64,000 bases of DNA. It comes from Setaria digitata (Eukaryota; Nematoda; Chromadorea; Rhabditida; Setariidae). The position numbers and the translations under genes are program-made. Every line of letters starts with the position of its first letter. The stretch's first letter is position 1. The stretch is from assembly GCA_003640385.1 (NCBI GenBank), contig RCAB01000054.1, forward strand, positions 62,001 through 126,000, read 5' to 3'. This document shows positions 36,901-50,596 of the stretch, in pieces. The notes below the pieces were generated by a model. That model was not told the DNA's origin and searched no databases. It saw only the letters and a list, made by a program, of their open reading frames with translations.

Positions 36901-38174
36901 CTTGTGTTTTTAAATGTCCCCACTTTTTTTTTTCAATATTTATCTTCTACATGATTAAATCGACGTTGTAATATTGCTTAAAACTCCTTGAACTAGGTTC
37001 TTCTTTGCCAGTCAGTAAATATAATCAGGAAGTTCATCTCTAGTTTGGCAATCCATTTTTAAGTACTGTGGTAAACATAAACAAAATCCACTATGTTTAA
37101 AATTTCTAGACCTTGCCAAGACCCTGATGGAAAAACTTGAATTTTTAGAGAGAATCTTGTTTTCCACATATTTCTTTTTTTATTCACTTTATTTCTTTTT
37201 TAGCTATTCATTGGATTTGAATACGAATGTCCGCGTGGTCATCGATTTATGATTCAAGATGTCCGTCCTAGCATTCGAGGGAAAATGGCACCGAATTCAA
37301 AAGTATTTCATTGCTTTTGTACTCGAGACTTAAAAAGTCGTTTCTAATGTGAAAATGGCTAAATTTAAGCCGTTTTCAGTTACTTTAGTACTTTATTATC
37401 TATCTTGAATACAGTCACTTATCATGGAGAAAGTGAAATAAATGGTACAAACATAGCATTGTTTCACAGATGGGAATTTTTAGAAAGTTTGACATATATA
37501 ATATTATATATATATATATAAATAATACTATATATAATATATTACTATAACAATACAAATAGATATGAAATATGTTTTTTATCGCTGTTGTCTCACAAAT
37601 CAGAGCCAGTTTAAATGTATATGTTTTCTTCCTCTTATACTTTTTATTGCAAAGGATAAACTTTAATATTACACCGGAAAGGTCATTCAGAATTCTTCAG
37701 GAGTCGGGTTCAGCTCTAATTCGTTCAGATTTACCACTGTGGACAAAGTGTACTTGTCGTCGAAGGCCTCAAGTAAGTGCTCAGTTAATGAGACTCCATG
37801 TGGTCACTCCGAAAGCTCCAGTTACCGTCATCTTAAATCCTCGTGTACAGGTTTGTGCTTTTTCGTTATCCTACAAATGGTTGATCGAATTTTTATTGAT
37901 ATCCTTATCACAGTTTATAAAAAATGCTTCTGTTTCCAATACGTTTTTAAATTAATTAATTAATAAATAATCATATTTTTAGCCAACATCGAAAGAGCCA
38001 ATATATCATACAGGAGAGGCGCCAATACATCTGGAATGGGCACGTTACTATATCCTACGTTTCCCCTATGTCTATGCTGGACCACATGGAACTGTTCAAC
38101 GACCTAATGAAGGTACAGCGTTAGGTAAATTGTTTGCAAATTGTGTAGAAGTGCATTATATACCGATGCACTAA
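30933..38174 (+). CDS. smg-8: SMG8, nonsense-mediated mRNA decay regulator
   Basis: Exons 30933-31136, 31419-31529, 31811-32113, 32513-32601, 32877-33028, 33469-33563, 33763-33859, 33963-34099, 34321-34473, 34739-34870, 35062-35251, 35455-35538, 35707-35900, 36018-36207, 36486-36585, 36668-36857, 37204-37302, about 37655-37850 and 37983-38174. N-terminal VVVGIVGKAS matches the G-domain-like start of SMG8. Diagnostic segments: RFLSTCNCGHSQALRNDPFS with EANYDFYMQF, FPSWSLVCLGASSLY, FIGFEYECPRGHRF, QLMRLHVVTP and ILRFPYVYAGPHG. The acidic middle (35.1-36.2 kb) is poorly conserved. Family role: with SMG9 it binds and restrains the SMG1 kinase that phosphorylates UPF1. Uncertain points: the weak donor at 33859, and the 37302 to 37655 junction, where phases do not fit and a small exon or sequence error may be missing. 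An assembly duplication lies in the intron before 36486. Confidence 0.9.
36262..36478. repeat. 108-base direct repeat around a single N (assembly join)
   Basis: 36262-36369 and 36371-36478 are identical except for one base and are separated by one N at 36370. The repeat is intronic in SMG8. It is best explained as overlapping contig ends that were not merged. Confidence 0.85.
37494..37560. repeat. AT microsatellite in an SMG8 intron
   Basis: Imperfect TATA/AATA dinucleotide-rich run of about 60 bases, upstream of the unresolved acceptor near 37655. Confidence 0.8.
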
Positions 38175-39468
38175 TTTTTATAGCTTTCTTATATTCGTTT
38201 GTCTTGTTTTTGTATGATGTATTTGACTGGACTCCAAGAATTAGTGAGAAATTTTTACTACTGCTTTATGTATTCGAGCAAAATGAAGTGCCATATTTCG
38301 TAGCTTTCAAATATCTTGCAATTTTGATTCTCCTCAAACGATTGATACAAATGTTTCTTAGTATAAAGTGATGTATAAATGCTACACTTTATAATGGGTA
38401 ACATTCAAAAAAAAATTTTATAAGTTTGATAATGGAATTACAAAACTTGAAAACTAATCTTTTCTGTAGTAAGTGACATGTTGACATTACTGAGATGCGA
38501 ATCTAAAAGCTCTTTTGCATTGACAAATGTTATCTCGGAATTTTATCATTAACAGACAGTAAAAGTGGCTTATAATGAACAGCTAAGCAGTATGGGTAGG
38601 GTAGGTCATGTGAAAAATCCTTTAACGACCGACGGATTAGAAAATACCTCGAGCTGAATTGGAAATTGTGGAAGACTGACTGTCGAATGAGGAACGTCGA
38701 CAGAAAAAATGTTTTGTAGTATTAAAAAAAAAAAAGAAAAAAAAGATGAGATTTAAAGTATGCAAGAGCGCTTGTTTCATCTGTTCGCTTCAAGATACCA
38801 TGCGCTGTTTTCCTTTCATCGAGAACTATAAGATTTAAGGATGTATTAATAGTATTATGGTTTTTTTCTTTTTTTTTTTTTTTTGAAATTAATGCTACTT
38901 GCATAAAAAACCAGAAAAGGATCTCTTTCGTTGGAGGTGAATGATGAAAAATGGGATGGTTCTCCATAATTATTACATTCTTAATTCAATAAATTTAGAA
39001 GGCTCTAAATTGCTTAGAGTAGTTTTATATGTGTTTAAATAATTTTCTTATTTCTGTCTAAATATAGTTCTGTTTATATGGTAACAACTTTTCCTTCACT
39101 TTGCCAATGCTGTCTATGTGCAAAGATTTCAAAATCTATTAGCAGTTTTAGAACAATCCATTATCAGTCTGTTTGAAGTAGCCGAGATTTTTCAGCATTT
39201 CAGATTTTGAAATCAAATTTAAACAGGATTAGCTTGGAGTATTCTTATACACACTTTTGCATGAAATATTTTCACCTACATAGCACTTCTGTGATTGATA
39301 GGGTTAGGTTATCACAGCTGCATATTTTTTAATTGGGAGCAGCAAACATTCACTGGCTTATTAATCATTTATTCAAATTTATTTAATTTATATCTCAATT
39401 GCACATACAAATATTTCATCGCCCTAAAGCTGCATAGCACCGAAGTGATATTTGTTAATTATAAGTGA
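38175..39468. other. Intergenic between the convergent SMG8 and ZP genes
   Basis: No supported exon. A TTTATT at 39469-39474 is the nearest candidate poly-A signal for the minus-strand ZP gene, about 225 bases past its stop. Confidence 0.45.
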
Positions 39469-39697
39469 TTTATTAGAGATCATATCAGTTTGATTTGATA
39501 TGATTTGGCCCAAAGCAATTTTTAACGTGTTCGAAATAATTCAGTTAATTGTTTAACGTGGGCATTTCAAAGATGTGATATGAAATGTTATATCATAACA
39601 TTGTTGTTCTATTAACATTCAGTACTTTTAATACCTATATGGAATCGTTGATGAACTCACCTGGATGTATAGAGATTTAAATGTTACTGCAATTTAA

Positions 39698-42600
39698 TCA
39701 CAACTTAGATACTGGTAACTTATATATTTGTTGTGAATTAGAACTGATAATGAATGCACCAAGAAGTATCGCTGTTGTGGTGACTAAAAATGTAGTACTT
39801 GCAATGATGAATGCAAATCGAGTGATCGTCAAACAATATCGTGACGATTTACTGGATAATGGAGGATCCAGAATGAACTGTTCCGGTGCCAATTCTATAA
39901 TAGAAAGTGAATGCGAATAATACAGTAATATATGTTAATTAGGGCTGCCGTTAATACTGTTATTTATTACTGAGCATTTAGCAACTAAGCATTTTTTAAT
40001 TTGAAAAAGCAATTTGTCAGAGAAATTTCCCTAATTATGATACATGCTTACCACTACTTTCTTTACTCATTTTCTGCCGGTGTCGAATTTTGCAACTGAA
40101 CTTAAAACTTTAATTTAAATGACCACAGTAGAATAATTGTAACGTCACTTTGTATATTTGAAAAAAAAATGAAAGGTGGTTAAATAAGCTGCTTGCTGAA
40201 ACGAATCATTTACAATTTCACTGAACTCTTATCAAGTTTACACTTGGGTCGATGCTGAGAACACGTATTAAATCAGTTGATCAAGCAGTCTTACTAGGAA
40301 GTGATACAGAACAAAGTTTCTGATAATTGTTTAGGAGGAATAAAATTTAATTGATGACGGTTGAAAAGCCTTATATGTTTTTCGAGATCAACAGTTGAAG
40401 AGATCAACAATTTTTCTATCAATCACTTCAAACAATTATACCTTGAATAGCGTCATCCAAATCGGTAATTTTAATTGTTGGCGTACGTAGAACTAGGCTT
40501 CGTTTACTAACATTGAATAGCTCACGACGTTTGCGTAAGCCGTAAGCGCATTTCGGTGGCTAAAAGAATGACACATTCTAATAAATTATTTGGAAGTTTT
40601 TTGACAACTGAGATAAAACAATACACATCGGCATTTTTAAGCCGTACAGATTCTAATTTTACAATCAAAAAGGATATTTCCAAATTTGGATAATTAAATT
40701 CAAAAAAAAAAAAGCTTTAGATTTTTACAACAAAATTGTTTGTTATCTAAAATACTGAATGATGATTGGTTGTTTACATATGAATTTCATTGAAGCAAGT
40801 TTATTCATTTGAGAGAAACAGAACTGATAACTTTTTAATGTTAAAGTTGTTTTATATATATATAAAATATATATATATATTATATATTTATATTATTTAT
40901 ATATTTTATATATAAAACAATATCAATATATATTATATATATATATATATATATAAAACAATATCAATCTTATCGTTTCGGTCGTCTTTTATTCGAAAAA
41001 ATTGAACGGAAAAGAAATAATAGATAAAGTAACGGAAATGATAACAAAGTCTTACCCTTGTCACCTTTTAAAATAACAATTAATTATTTTTTTAATGAAA
41101 TAAACCTTCAGCATCATTAATTCTTTGTTTTCAAAATTGAAGCTAAATATCAACATTACTATGTTTTTGGAAGAAGCATTTTTATTAAAAGATGACACAT
41201 CACAAAAGAAGGTTTTTTTTTTTTTTTTTTTGCAATTTCACGCAGTAGCTGATTTGTTCCAAAATAACAAACGTTCTCATCTACTTCACAAATTGAAATT
41301 CCGATTTGAAATAAAACATACTATGATCGAATCATTAAGGATGAGAGAAATTCAAATAGTCATTCTGTAAAACTTAAGATACCAGTCAATTATCTACTAC
41401 TCCCAAGATATTTTTCAAAATTCTCGAGAATTTCGATCAGTTCTTTCTTGCTATTGTGATGGTTGCTAATCAGATGCCTTCTTTTGATTTATGAGTATAG
41501 TAACTTTTCTGGCAAGAATTCAATTAAAATAACTGAAAGTTTTAAGTTTGCAAGATATATTAACGACCTGAGATAAAAGTTGAACCTAATAGTGAGGTCT
41601 AGAACAGAGCGCTCATATGTTTTAGGAAAAAAAAAAGAACTCACCGTTGTTGACCTACAATCTTGCTGATCCTGTAAACAAATAATGACATCACACTGGA
41701 AACCAATTTTCGAACTGTCCGGAAATTTGAAAACAGTTGCTCGTGTTTTCACTGATAGTCCATCTGACGCATATTGAAGATTCGGTAAAATATACGAATC
41801 TAATGTACATCTAAACAAGACCTAGTTTTGATTAAACTATTTCGAAATGATAATAAAATGATGATAAATGTTTTCTGCTACTTTTTCCACTTAGTTTCTT
41901 GCGTCGCTTTAAAAACAAACTGAAATTGCTTAGATACTGTGGAAGTTACGTCAGAAGATTGTACATATTTTTCCATAACTCCTTACAAATATAGTGAATA
42001 AAAAGTAGATAAAACTACATAGAAGCTGAAAATTCAATTTTTTTTTTTTTTTTTTTATTGCTAGAAACTTCATTTTCCGCCAATACAAACATTTGCGCGA
42101 ATGAAAAAAGAATAGAAAGAAATTAGAAAAAGAATTAAAAAGTGTCCCTCAAGAAAACTGTATCAAATTGTCTAATCTATGAATTGAATAAAAGTTAAAA
42201 GGAGCTGATAAGGCGAACCCATGTTCATCGATAACAGGGACTCTAAAATTACCATCCGATTCCGCATAACAGTTCCTCACGAGCATTGCATAAACTCCTG
42301 GAATTTGTCTCTTACCAATCCAAAAAAAAAAAAAAGGAAAGAGAAAGAAAAAAAAATGGAAATTAGTTGAGAAGTATTGCTTATACTACAGTAGTAATGG
42401 ATAAGTAAGTACTTTAGAACAGGAAATGATTTGATGATTTAAAGTGGCCTTCAAGTTTGATTAAATATCATTCATAATGGGTTATTGTTATTTCAGTGAG
42501 AAAGTGTGAAATTTGAAGGATAGCATGAGAGACTTTAGTAAGTTTATTTTAAATTGAAGGACAAATAATTCAAAAAGTTTCAAGATGTTTCAAAATTTGA

Positions 42601-45600
42601 AAATACTTTTCCAGCAACCTTTGAAGGGACTATTGCAGATCCATTGATGCTCGACAAGCTCACCAACCCGAGCATTCGTGATTGCTTTCCCGGAAGGACC
42701 GGTAACTATATAGTAACATTTCGGTGGACTGATTTCCGATCCTATCTCTGTACTTGGTGGCATACTGAAAGAATTTACAAAAATTCATAGTACAAGTTTA
42801 TTTGAAGCATAATTTATTTTTACAAAAGCATATCTCAGATGATTTAATGTGTGAAATTAATATTATAACTTAAAATAAGTATTATAACTTTAAATAATAT
42901 TACAACTAATAATATTAATATTATAATTTAAAATTCATAAAACTGTGCTTTTTTTTAAAAAAAAAAACTGAATTTCTGATTGAGAATTGTTTGAGCATAT
43001 GATAGATAAAAGTTTAAGCTTATGATCGAGGATTATGTAAATGACTGTAAATTCAAACTTCAATATATTTAAACTTCAAGAAACTTGATTCAAACGTCAA
43101 CGTATTTGTATATTTTATTGAATAATAATTATTTTAATGATCAAGAAATAGCTTTTTTTTTTTTTTTGATACTAACCTAACACTCATATCAGCATTGATT
43201 ATTTTACTGCTTTCCATATAGGTACATTGAATACGAAATGCACGGTCTAATTTGGTAAGAAGATTCTGATGGAAGCTAACAATCACTGTTAATGATACAA
43301 TCACTGCTTGAGGTTCTATCTGAAATAAAAATGATAAATGATATGATAATGATAGTTTGATCCCTACTTATACCTATGCGGATAAATTTTTTCTTTTAAA
43401 AAATTATTGTTGATGACATCTAACCTTCTTGTTACTATCTATCTTTAGATATTATAATATTAATCTCTTCAAGTGTCTATTTGTTGTTTCAATCTTATGA
43501 TAAAGATTAGATTTGTGACTTTTTTAAAAATTATTCTTAAGACACAATTGTACTTCTGTGCAGTAAGAAAGGATTCCTTGAAGTTTTAACGAATTCTTCT
43601 CTTCTAATTTGAAGATTCTGATACCTAGTATCTTATTTTCAATTCCTTTGAACTCATAAAAAGTTATTACGTCTTTTATCTGTCTTTTTTGGCTGTGAGT
43701 TTTTCACATTGATTTATTCATTTTATTATATAGCCACTGAATTATTCAACCATTTCTTTCTACTCAAGGACATAATCAGCCTACTATTTCTTTTTTTTTT
43801 TTTCGTTTCTTTAATTTAATTCAGAACATGAAGGAGAGAAAGCTGTATGTGCTCATAAAATGAATGATTATTTGTCATTTTTTTTTCTAGAATTTTTTCA
43901 TTTCTTTTTTTTCTTTTTTACTGCACGAATAAAGAATATAAATTATTTTAGAAGTAAAAGATCAAAGAAATTTATTCTGGTCTAATGAGTCTCGCAACTT
44001 TAATCAAGACTGAATCATTTCAAAACTTTAAAAAAAAAAAACTTTCCTTTAATTTGGCTAAATTCCACACTCATACAACTAAATAAAAAGTAAAGAAGTT
44101 TAAATGTTATTTAAGGATTGTATTTTCAGTTATTATTTCTATGGAAATTGTCGAAGCAAACAGCAAGTCAAAGAATGGTTATGTAAATTAGTTGCTACAA
44201 CTTTATTCACGTTCTTACTACAACTACATTCTTTATCTCTTTTTTTTTTTTTTACATACAAGAGTACAATTATTTGCTCAATTAAAGCACGAAATCAGAA
44301 ATGCAAAAGTAACTATTTGAAATATTTCAAAATTCTGGAAAGTTTTATTTTCGTTCTCTATAAGGAGTCAAATAAATGAAAATCAAAAATCAGGTAACCT
44401 TTTTTATCACTATCAAAAGATGCTGGTAATTTAGATAGATGAATAAAGACAAAGACAAAGAAGCCTACCTGATCTTCATATTTTGCATTACATGTGCCAA
44501 GTTTGATGAGCAAATCAGCAGCTCCTTCAGTAGCAGCATGCGACTTTCGCCTGTCAATTTCCGCCGCATCTCGACAAATCGGACATGGCGGACATTGAGG
44601 ATTTGTAGTAGTTACTGAAGCTGTTGCAAACATTGAACTACCACTATACTCATGCTCAAAATTGGAATTCATTTGTTCGACGGTATGAGATTTAGTCCTA
44701 TAAGCAGTTGACTGTTGATCCGCTTGATCACTCTCGACAAACTCACTAGTATCTGATGGAACTATTGACGACCTTTTCTCCTGCACAACATCATCCAGCT
44801 GTCTGTCGAATTCTTCAAACAGTGATTTCTTGTTTTGTTTTGCATCATTGAAGTGATTACTTTCCGTGGTGACAAATAAAGAACTTTCAAAAGCGATATT
44901 TTTCAGATGTGCCATATCTTCAGTAGTAATTCTGCTCGTAACAGCAGATGAGTCGTTATTTCTGCTACCTTCTAAGGACATATCTAAGTGAGAGATTCTC
45001 GTTCGATCGTTGCTTTTCAGTCTTTTGTCAACTGATTCACTTTCGGTACGTGAAAAGACATTTAAGCTTCCAGTTCTTTTACTGTCGGAGATTGTTGCAA
45101 TGTTCTTGCTCTCTTCAGTACTTCTTTTTGTTTCAGTCAATTTGTTCACCGCTGGAAAACTTCTGGTAGCTGGTGTAAGAGTTCTCATTGCTTTATTTGA
45201 AAGCAAAACTTGCTCTGCATCAGATGATGCTCGAGAATTTTCATCAAGAGTTGTGATTGTTGCTGCTCGCTTCAGATTCGTTTGGCTCGAGTAATCATGT
45301 AAACTTTGTACTGCTTTAGTAATTGTAGGTGCTATTCCGGAATGTGATATGATTGATGGAGCATTCCCTTCCAATGAGATTTTTCCAGGTTGTTTAGAAT
45401 TGATCTGAGTCTCTGAAAAATGATTCTAATCTTGCTAACAATATTAATTGTAGCCTGTATCTTTATAGTCTGTAATTTCAGCTTTTCAACTTGATTATAC
45501 AAAAGATTCTTAGTTTAATTAAAAATTATTTGCGTGATGTTGACCTGAATGTTTGCATTAACTACTTTACTGGTTCCACTTTATAACAGAAGCTTGAGAA

Positions 45601-47212
45601 GTGAAGTAAGGAGACATTTGAGAAAGACTTTTACAGCACATTCTTAATTGTTATCAAGTAGGAAAGAAAAACCAATTTGTACTAAAAATGCCAAAATTTT
45701 TCGAAATTAAATTTTATAAGAAATGTTTTAAAGTTGACGAGTTTTTATATGTCAAATGTTACCTTCTGAATGAGTGGAAATGACGGAATCAGTTTCACTG
45801 TAGCTCCGACTACAATCTTTCTTTCCATGTTGACCTTTGACAAATACTTTACCTCGAAATGGTTTCACCGTTTTAATCGAAAATCGGATAAATTCATTTC
45901 CACATTCTACCAACGGTTGGCCTATTTATTATGTGATAGTCACAAAAGCTAAGTGAATGAATTTCATAAATTAATTAATTATAAACTTTTTCTCCAATGA
46001 TCCTATTTGAAAAAAAAAAAAAAAAAAAAAACTGATCTTCTTCCCTATTACTAAGGGATTCTTTCTATCATTCAATTACAATTGGTTTAAGGTTCACTGT
46101 GAAACCGCACATCAGATACTTTTTGGACTGAAAGAATCAAACGTAACATAAGTAAGACGTGAAAGGAATACTTACCGAGAATTCCATTGTCAACAGTGCT
46201 CAGTGATGCTAATGAGACCTAAAAATGTACTCTCATTTTATTTCAGTTCGAAAATCTAATCTGCTTCAGAATCTTAGCTCATCTTTGGCTGCGTTGTTTC
46301 TACAATCTAATTAAAACCGAATTATTATTATTTGAAAAATTTGTTCGGTGAAGTGCACTTTTTCTTTTTTCTTTTCTTGATTGGCATGAAGTTTGCAAAT
46401 TTTAAAAGTCTTACAATTTCGTTGTTTTTTTAATACTTTACAAAGTTAGAAATTGTACATATTTAAACTTAAACAAGCATCTTCTCAGCATGTTCCATAC
46501 TTGAGGAAATCAAAAATACAAAAAACCGAAAATTAGAATCTTTATGTTCTTATGATTGGTCGATCAGCTCAATGAAACTAATTTGATATATTATTGCAAG
46601 CAAATTGCGGAATATTTGATTAGCTACGATTAAATCACTGACCGACAAGTTGATCAGACAAGAGTTGAGGACAAGTATGATACTCATGTAGAGTTTGGTT
46701 ATGACTATAGAATTATCTTAGGCCATGGATTTTTTTTTTTGTTTGGAAAAAACGAATTAATTTAGGAGGTTATAAAAAGTAAGGAAAACTGAGTGATGTA
46801 AATAGCAAAATAGTATGGAGCTGAATTATAGCAAGATAACCCAAAGGTAAATGGGTCGCTGTTGAGATTTTTCTGCTATGATATAGTTTTAACACATCTG
46901 CCATGAGTTGACATTGACATCTGATTTGCCAACTAATTTGTTGTTTTTTTTAACAAAGCAGAAGTACTTTTAGCCAATTACTTAATTCATAGGATTAGCA
47001 TGATTTAATAAGGCTGCTAATTACCTGAGCTATTTAACAAAACAAAACTACTTATTAGAGAGGCAACTATCAGTAAGACTGCCTGATAGTGACGAATGAA
47101 TTTGGTAGTTTCCTTTTGCAGTTCAGTTTCAAGGTTCGATTAAAGTATTAAAGAAACCTACTTTGATAAGTGGAAATGCTAACAGTATCGCCGTAACTGA
47201 TAGCACTTTCAT
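39698..47212 (-). CDS. Secreted/membrane ZP-domain (cuticlin-like) protein with a large insert in ZP-N
   Basis: Ten exons total exactly 682 codons: 47162-47212, 46176-46218, 45763-45921, 44469-45412, 43177-43319, 42619-42764, 42219-42297, 41645-41810, 40442-40559, 39698-39894. Order: a signal peptide starting MKVLSVTAILLAFP; the first half of ZP-N (VECGNEFIRFSIKT, then KPFRGKVFVKGQHGKKDC); about 270 residues of Ser/Thr-rich insert with a CPPCPIC cluster; the rest of ZP-N (TVIVSFHQNLLTKLDRAFRI); ZP-C (KCYYIVTGPSGKAI, NCYAESDGNF, ATVFKFPDSSKIGFQCDV); a furin-like site RKRR at about 40527; and a C-terminal membrane helix (FAFIIASTTFLVTTTAILLG). Family role: ZP proteins polymerise into extracellular matrix after furin release from the membrane anchor; in nematodes many are cuticlins or apical matrix proteins of hypodermis and sensory organs. 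Which subfamily is unclear. Confidence 0.88.
40855..40955. repeat. AT microsatellite in a ZP-gene intron
   Basis: Two runs of alternating TA separated by TAAAACAATATCAA. It is intronic, between 40559 and 41645. Confidence 0.85.
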
Positions 47213-47213
47213 T

Positions 47214-47224
47214 CTAAGGAGCGC
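47214..47224 (-). promoter_or_regulatory. Possible spliced-leader acceptor of the ZP gene
   Basis: Read on the minus strand, GCGCTCCTTAG ends one base before the signal-peptide ATG at 47212. This spacing fits an SL trans-splice acceptor. An in-frame upstream ATG exists, but starting there would bury the signal peptide. Inference. Confidence 0.35.
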
Positions 47225-49100
47225 CAATAGAGGAACTAATCGAAATGTCATCAGATGGTAATTATCGTTGATGAGAAATGAGAGGTATGAGTTAGTGAGC
47301 ATAAGTAGTAGTCTCGTCTGGTCTTCTATCAACGAGAAGTCATTATCAGGTCAAGGGGTGGTATCGGAAAGGTAGATGATCTCTTGTTATTGAGGGAAAA
47401 GGAAAGAGGTCCTTTCACTCCTGCTAATTGTTCAATTACCTATTCAAAGAGAGGAAGGAGGAGTTGAAAAACTCCCGGTGAGGGACGAGAACAGCCAACG
47501 GGAGATGTGAGTTTCATTTCAGACTGTAAACTATTCGAGTTAATTATTTCATGATTAATTAAGATACCTCTTTAATAATTATTATAATTTAATTACTGCA
47601 AAATAATTATTACCTTTAGCGCTATTCGTAATTAGTTGCTTTTGCAATAATTAGAATAGATCGAAGTCAAACTATTCAGAACTCAGAAACTGAAAAGATA
47701 TCGTTAGAACTGAAAAAAAAAACAAAAAGAAAAATGTTAAACTTCAAGTTGCAGAGAAAAAAAAAACTTTTAACGAACGATTTTACTGACAAAATAAAAA
47801 ACGGTTATTTTTTTTTTAATTTCCAGAAATTTTGTCAAGCAAAAATGTTTATAGATGGACCAGAACTGAAAGCAATGCTTATTTTGATAGCTTCACCAAC
47901 TGTTTCCATCCAGTAGGAAATCTTAATTTCAATTCCGTAAATTATTTACTTTAATTGGAAAAATTGTCGCTGCTAAGTAAGTGAAAGACTACTGGACTTG
48001 AAATGAGAGGTCTCTTAATACTTACTAGTAATAAGACAGTCTCAATACTTATTAAGACTGTCTATAATATGTTACCATCGAATGATGAAATATTATCACT
48101 TAGCGTGAATTATACTTTGCAGTCTATTTCAAATAAGATGAAAGCTTTTTTTTTCTCTATCAAACTAATTGACAAGTCTTTGTCATTTTATTACTTAGGC
48201 TCTCTAATCTCGGGCTATTTCAGATTTCGATCGATCTTACTGTACTACTCCAACCTATAGAAATGGCAAACATTTCTTAGCAGTTTTTTTTTTTTTTTAT
48301 TGGAATGATAACAAGTCTTAAAAAATATGCAATCCAAGAAAAATTGATAAATCTTGTAAAATTTTGTTTGAACTTAAGTGGATTTTGGATAGATTTAATT
48401 TCCCCTTCTTTTTTTTTGGCTTTTTACAAAAAAAAAATTTGTCAATTGAAAAGAGCAGTGGAAATTCGTTATGAACTCAGTTTTGTGTGAAATTTTTTTT
48501 TTTTTTCTTTTTTTAATGCTAAACTTCAGTAATTTTTTTTTTTACTTTTAACACTTCAAGCTTCAAATTTTCATTGAAATTTTTTACACTTCAAGCACAC
48601 ATTCAGCAATTTTTCCACTTCATAATTTTGGTATTGGAACCCCCTCCTTCATCTGAAAGTTTTTACAGTTGAATGAAAATGGACTATCGTTTTGGACCGG
48701 AAGGTAACTGAATTTTTAATTGTAGCATCTCATTTCTCTCCTTCCCATTTCATTCCCTCAATGAAATTTTTATATTTTGATGAGAGTTTTTAACTTTCAT
48801 ATCGTTTCTTAAGTTGTATATTATTTCGTCTACTTTTTATGATAAAAATGGAAACGAATAATAATTTATATGTTTTTTAAAATTAATATGGTTAAAAAAA
48901 ATTCTTCTTTTTTTTTATTTGAACAATCTCAGTTACCTAGAATAATTTGTTAAAAATGTGGGTAGGATAAAGTTTGGCTGTTTTCTTATTCTCTCCAATT
49001 CATTTTTTGAACCGTTGAGGTAAAATACGTCTGAGGCTGTTGTAAGAATTAGTAACTTTTTCATATTTTCACTTAGAATGAAAACTTCAAAAAGATTCTA

Positions 49101-49406
49101 ATGCTTAGAGTAATTTTAGGAGTCTTCTTAAATCATTCGCTAATTTACCAAATTAGAAAATTTTCGATGTTTTATTTTATCAGTTTGTTAGCTGTATTAA
49201 TGATAACAAATATAATAAAATATTGTTTGCTATCTTCGCACACTGTGGCAGAAATAAATCCAACAAACAAATGTAAGCAAGAGTTGATTGCGAGAAAAAA
49301 TCACTGTCTTTTCAGAGTTGCAAATTACAGCATTAAAAAAGTTTTATCACTAACAATTTCGGATCTGCAGAAACTTTTGAAAACTATGTTCCGGATTACT
49401 TCTTAG
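49101..49406 (+). CDS. Doubtful ORF with a signal-like N-terminus
   Basis: A 101-codon frame. The internal ATG at 49167 begins a hydrophobic stretch (MFYFISLLAVLMITNIIKYC) followed by a short region with two further cysteines (KCKQELIARKNHC). This would suit a small secreted nematode protein, but no splice partners, codon bias or family match support it. In DNA this AT-rich, open frames of this size occur by chance. Treat as unproven. Confidence 0.15.
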   Translation: MLRVILGVFLNHSLIYQIRKFSMFYFISLLAVLMITNIIKYCLLSSHTVAEINPTNKCKQELIARKNHCLFRVANYSIKKVLSLTISDLQKLLKTMFRITS

Positions 49407-50596
49407 TCCTTTAGTATTATCATGATCTATTTATAACCTAAATTGTATAATAATCATTATTAGAATTTTGAAGTTCGAACTTTTTTCCTTCTTAATTAAA
49501 AAATGATGGAAAATTGAAAGAAAAATTGCCTGATAGTGCAAATCATCAAATTTTTAGCGTAAGAATTTAAGCCTTTATAAAGCAATTAATTTCAAATATC
49601 TGTTATCACTAGTGATATCATTATTGTCACGGAATGATAATTTATTTATTATCATTTCAAATATAACAAAAATATTTCATACGCGGCCAAGACAGTCATT
49701 AAAATACTTCTCTGAGTAATAAATACCTAACCATTTGTCTGTTTTACGAATGTTACAAGATAAAGCTATCTGATGACACTGTTTCTGGTTTGGAAAGAAT
49801 CACAAAACAAGTCCAATTCAAATTTATAATATTTTAATTAAAGGGCGCTAATTAGATATTTAAAAAATAGTAATATTTTCCGTTTACTACTATGAAGTGG
49901 AAAATAATTCAGACTATTTTTCCTATGAAGAAGTGTAAATCTAGCATATTAACAGATAGCGAGAGTTTTTTTTATTATGAACGCAGGGTTTGAAAAAAAA
50001 AATTTCCCTACTAACTGAAGAATGCTAATCACATCTGCCTGGTCAAATTTTCACTCTTGAGCAAATTTGTATAAACTGTGGGACTATCAGAGACAAATTG
50101 TGGAATTATCAGCATTATCAACAACTTATTCCATTTACCAAATGATATTTAAATATTATCAGAAGCACAAATTGAATACATTGCAGAAATATAGTAGCAC
50201 ACTTTACAGTGATAAATTTCTAGAAATCTTCGCGTTGTTGCAAAAATTACAATTTAAAATCAAACTACCACAGAATACTGAAAAGTTTCAAAATAACGGA
50301 ACTATTGTTGGTTGCAAAAACTTTGCAATGTAGTATGAATTCAGACTATTATAATTTATAATTTTTTTTAAACTATTATAATTTATAATTTCTTTTTTAA
50401 ATTATAATTTATAATTATAACTTCCGTTCACAGGTCCTCAGTTATACACTCACTCTTACTTTTTCTAAAGACATATATAACTTTTGCAAACACCTGATTG
50501 AAAAGTTCATTAATTTTACATTTAGTGAGATCGTAATTGTCATAAAGGGTAAGCTCCAGTAACATAATTAAGAACAATGTCACCCATCGATATATT

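Noticed and set aside
39681..39920. Plus-strand frame with MNAPRSIAVVVTKNVVLAMM
   Set aside because: It is antisense to the terminal membrane-helix exon of the ZP gene, which is phase-linked to the ZP domain.
44948..45294. Two plus-strand open frames opposite the large ZP-gene exon
   Set aside because: They are antisense to a 944-base exon that joins in phase to a full ZP gene. Open antisense frames are expected there.
50067..50333. ORF of 88 codons with a Leu/Tyr-rich product
   Set aside because: It begins at a non-ATG codon. AT-rich sequence yields such frames by chance, and no link to the 49101 frame could be shown.
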